A DNA stretch of 6,050 nucleotides from DATJWY01 sp035500775 (GTDB lineage: Bacteria; Pseudomonadota; Alphaproteobacteria; Acetobacterales; Acetobacteraceae). The stretch is from NCBI GenBank assembly GCA_035500775.1, contig DATJWY010000288.1, forward strand, positions 1 to 6,050. Direction: 5' to 3'. Shown here piece after piece: positions 5,278 to 6,050 of the stretch. Both the position numbers and the translations under genes were made by a program. Within the stretch, counting starts at the first letter, position 1. Every line of letters starts with the position of its first letter. A model generated the notes under the pieces. That model saw only the letters and a program-made list of their open reading frames with translations. It was not told the DNA's origin and searched no databases.

Positions 5278-5514
5278 GGAGTGAGTGTCGCACGGGCGGG
5301 CGGGGGCTTCCAGAGGGGGGCGCCTGGGGGCGGTCGTGGCTTGAGCGGTATCGCGATCTGGGGTGTCGTCCGGAGAAAGGCATTATCGCGTCATTATCGT
5401 GTTTGACATTTTTCAGGATGCGCGAGCGCCGACACCGGCGGCATCGCGCAGGCGGCGGTGCATGCGCGGTCGGGCCCGGCCAGGCATTCGGCGGTGAGGG
5501 TCTCGGTGCCGGGA
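5278..5514. other. Non-coding stretch upstream of cbpA
   Basis: No credible gene is seen here. Open frames on both strands are low-complexity Arg/Pro/Gly/Ala translations typical of high GC and match no family I recognise. It contains the cbpA leader and candidate promoter repeats. The part from about 5410 to 5514 may be eroded sequence belonging to the dehydrogenase remnant that follows, because one + frame stays open into it, but no motif confirms that. Confidence 0.5.
5381..5399 (-). promoter_or_regulatory. Tandem CGATAATG repeats, candidate cbpA promoter or operator
   Basis: Read on the minus strand, CGATAATG occurs twice, at 5399-5392 and 5388-5381, one helical turn (11 bp) apart, about 104-122 nt upstream of the cbpA ATG. 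Each contains GATAAT, one mismatch from a sigma-70 -10 hexamer, so either could be the -10 of cbpA. No good -35 stands at 16-18 nt; CCTGAAAAA farther upstream resembles a heat-shock -35 (CTTGAAA) only loosely. The equal spacing of two identical octamers could instead mark a regulator site. Confidence 0.3.
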
Positions 5515-5848
5515 TGGGGATTGGGGAGATTTCAGGAGGCGGTGCAGCGTATGTTGCCCTTGGGGGCAGGCACCGCTCATCGATACCGGCGCCACCACTT
5601 CCCTGCGCGCCGCTGGGCATCCAAGTCGCTCACGCGGTGATCGACGGTGTGACTCAGGGCGAATACGCGGCGATGCGGTTCCCGGACTTTGTCCGCGCCA
5701 AGGGAAGGATGGGCTGCTGAAGATGGACGCGATCGCGGATGCCTGCTGGGCGCTGCACCGGCAGTCGCGCAGCGCGCGGACGCAGGAACTCGATCTGCAG
5801 CCGTTTCGGATGTGGCCTAGATCTTTGTTTTCACGAGCGTATTTATAG
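5515..5848 (+). pseudogene. Remnant of a short-chain dehydrogenase/reductase gene
   Basis: Pieces of an SDR-family C-terminal half can be read across three frames. Positions 5515-5574 give WGLGRFQEAVQRMLPLGAGT. After a +1 shift, 5576-5611 gives LIDTGATTSLRA, the counterpart of the central beta strand IFTGATASLRG. The text then jumps to 5613-5702, LGIQVAHAVIDG followed by EYAAMRFPDFVRAK. After another frame change inside AAGGGAAGG (one G apparently lost), 5702-5815 gives KDGLLKMDAIADACWALHRQ, then SRSARTQELDLQPFRMW, the usual C terminus. Roughly 28 residues with the catalytic Y/S-x-x-x-K helix appear deleted between the second and third pieces, and no Rossmann GxxxGxG start is visible upstream. 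The protein cannot be made or function. The last frame runs to TAG at 5846-5848, past the expected end. In life such SDRs oxidise or reduce small alcohols and ketones with NAD(P). Confidence 0.7.
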
Positions 5849-5871
5849 GTTCAGATGATTCCATCTGAACC
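5848..5871. other. Perfect 10-bp hairpin GGTTCAGATG-ATTC-CATCTGAACC
   Basis: The arms 5848-5857 and 5862-5871 are fully complementary with a 4-nt loop. The hairpin lies at the junction where GC-rich pseudogene sequence gives way to AT-richer DNA. No U-tract follows on either strand, so it is unlikely to be a simple terminator. An operator for a dimeric regulator of a gene beyond the window, or the conserved core of a dispersed repeat, are both possible. Confidence 0.5.
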
Positions 5872-6050
5872 GATCGCGCTCTGGCGTCGTGATTTAAGCA
5901 ACCTAAATAATCAAGATCTGAAATGATTAGAATAGTCAGATCGATGACCCCCTGTGCAATCTGAAAGGTCTTGTCGGCGAGTGTTCAGGCGAGATTTATT
6001 CATTTGAATTCATTCTCTCGCTTGCGGTGGTTGTGCTGCAATGCTTTTTT
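5872..6050. other. AT-richer non-coding tail with repeated ATCTGAA words
   Basis: No coding frame of note is present on either strand. ATCTGAA recurs at 5863-5869 (inside the hairpin), 5916-5922 and 5959-5965, and the inverse TTCAGAT/TCAGAT at 5850-5856 and 5937-5942, so ATCTGA at 5916-5921 can also pair with TCAGAT at 5937-5942. TGAATTCA at 6005-6012 is an 8-bp palindrome. The window ends in TTTTTT. The composition suggests an upstream regulatory region for a gene outside the window or sequence acquired from elsewhere; nothing here decides which. Confidence 0.4.

Noticed and set aside
3995..5406. Long + strand open frames (3995-4861 and 4630-5406) opposite cbpM and cbpA
   Set aside because: They are shadows of the co-chaperone genes, whose domains and ATGA overlap are convincing on the minus strand.
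5403..5408. Perfect TTGACA as a -35 box on the + strand
   Set aside because: No -10 hexamer is present at 16-18 nt and no gene follows on that strand.
5403..5720. A 105-codon + strand frame as an intact gene
   Set aside because: Only its last third resembles SDR sequence; the matching text continues in other frames, so it is part of a pseudogene.
6020..6050. Intrinsic terminator ending in the T run at the window edge
   Set aside because: Only a very short TTGC/GCAA pairing precedes the T run, and the run is cut off by the window end.
1..6050. CRISPR arrays, tRNA or rRNA genes, transposase genes or phage genes
   Set aside because: No regular direct repeats with spacers, no tRNA-like cloverleaf with a recognisable T-arm, and no transposase, integrase or phage motif was seen on either strand.

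Overview
The window is GC-rich DNA from an alphaproteobacterium. Codon use, the bacterioferritin and MbfA sequences, and the style of the intergenic palindromes suggest the Rhodospirillales/Acetobacteraceae, but this placement is an inference. The left part is an iron-handling locus and the middle holds a membrane transporter. The right part is a co-chaperone pair followed by a decayed gene and an AT-rich non-coding tail.

Layout. On the + strand, bfd (bacterioferritin-associated ferredoxin, 23-241) and bfr (haem bacterioferritin, 290-775) are closely spaced and probably co-transcribed; both use non-ATG starts. A gap of 434 nt follows, holding a composite palindromic repeat, a separate hairpin and a Fur-like 7-1-7 inverted repeat. 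Next is mbfA (1210-2166), a ferritin-like domain fused to a VIT1-like membrane domain. It converges on a minus-strand OPT/YSL-family transporter (3877-2294), and the space between the two stop codons is filled by another palindromic repeat. A third repeat block fills the gap between the transporter start and cbpM. The minus-strand cbpA-cbpM pair (5277-4004) overlaps by ATGA. From 5278 onward no intact gene is visible. Positions 5515-5848 hold a remnant of a short-chain dehydrogenase gene with two frameshifts and an apparent internal deletion, and the last 200 nt are AT-richer with a perfect 10-bp hairpin.

How the genes fit together. Bfr oxidises and stores iron, Bfd supplies electrons to release it, and MbfA is expected to export surplus iron, so the left 2.2 kb is a coherent storage, mobilisation and efflux set. 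The OPT/YSL transporter could extend this theme, since some YSL members move metal-chelate complexes, but no substrate can be read from the sequence. CbpA is a J-domain co-chaperone of DnaK and CbpM is its dedicated modulator; they form an independent unit.

I do not see a new multi-gene system. The least ordinary signal is the family of GC-rich nested palindromes between the genes. It shows compensatory stem changes, loops of very different size and, at one site, terminal inverted repeats with a possible target duplication.
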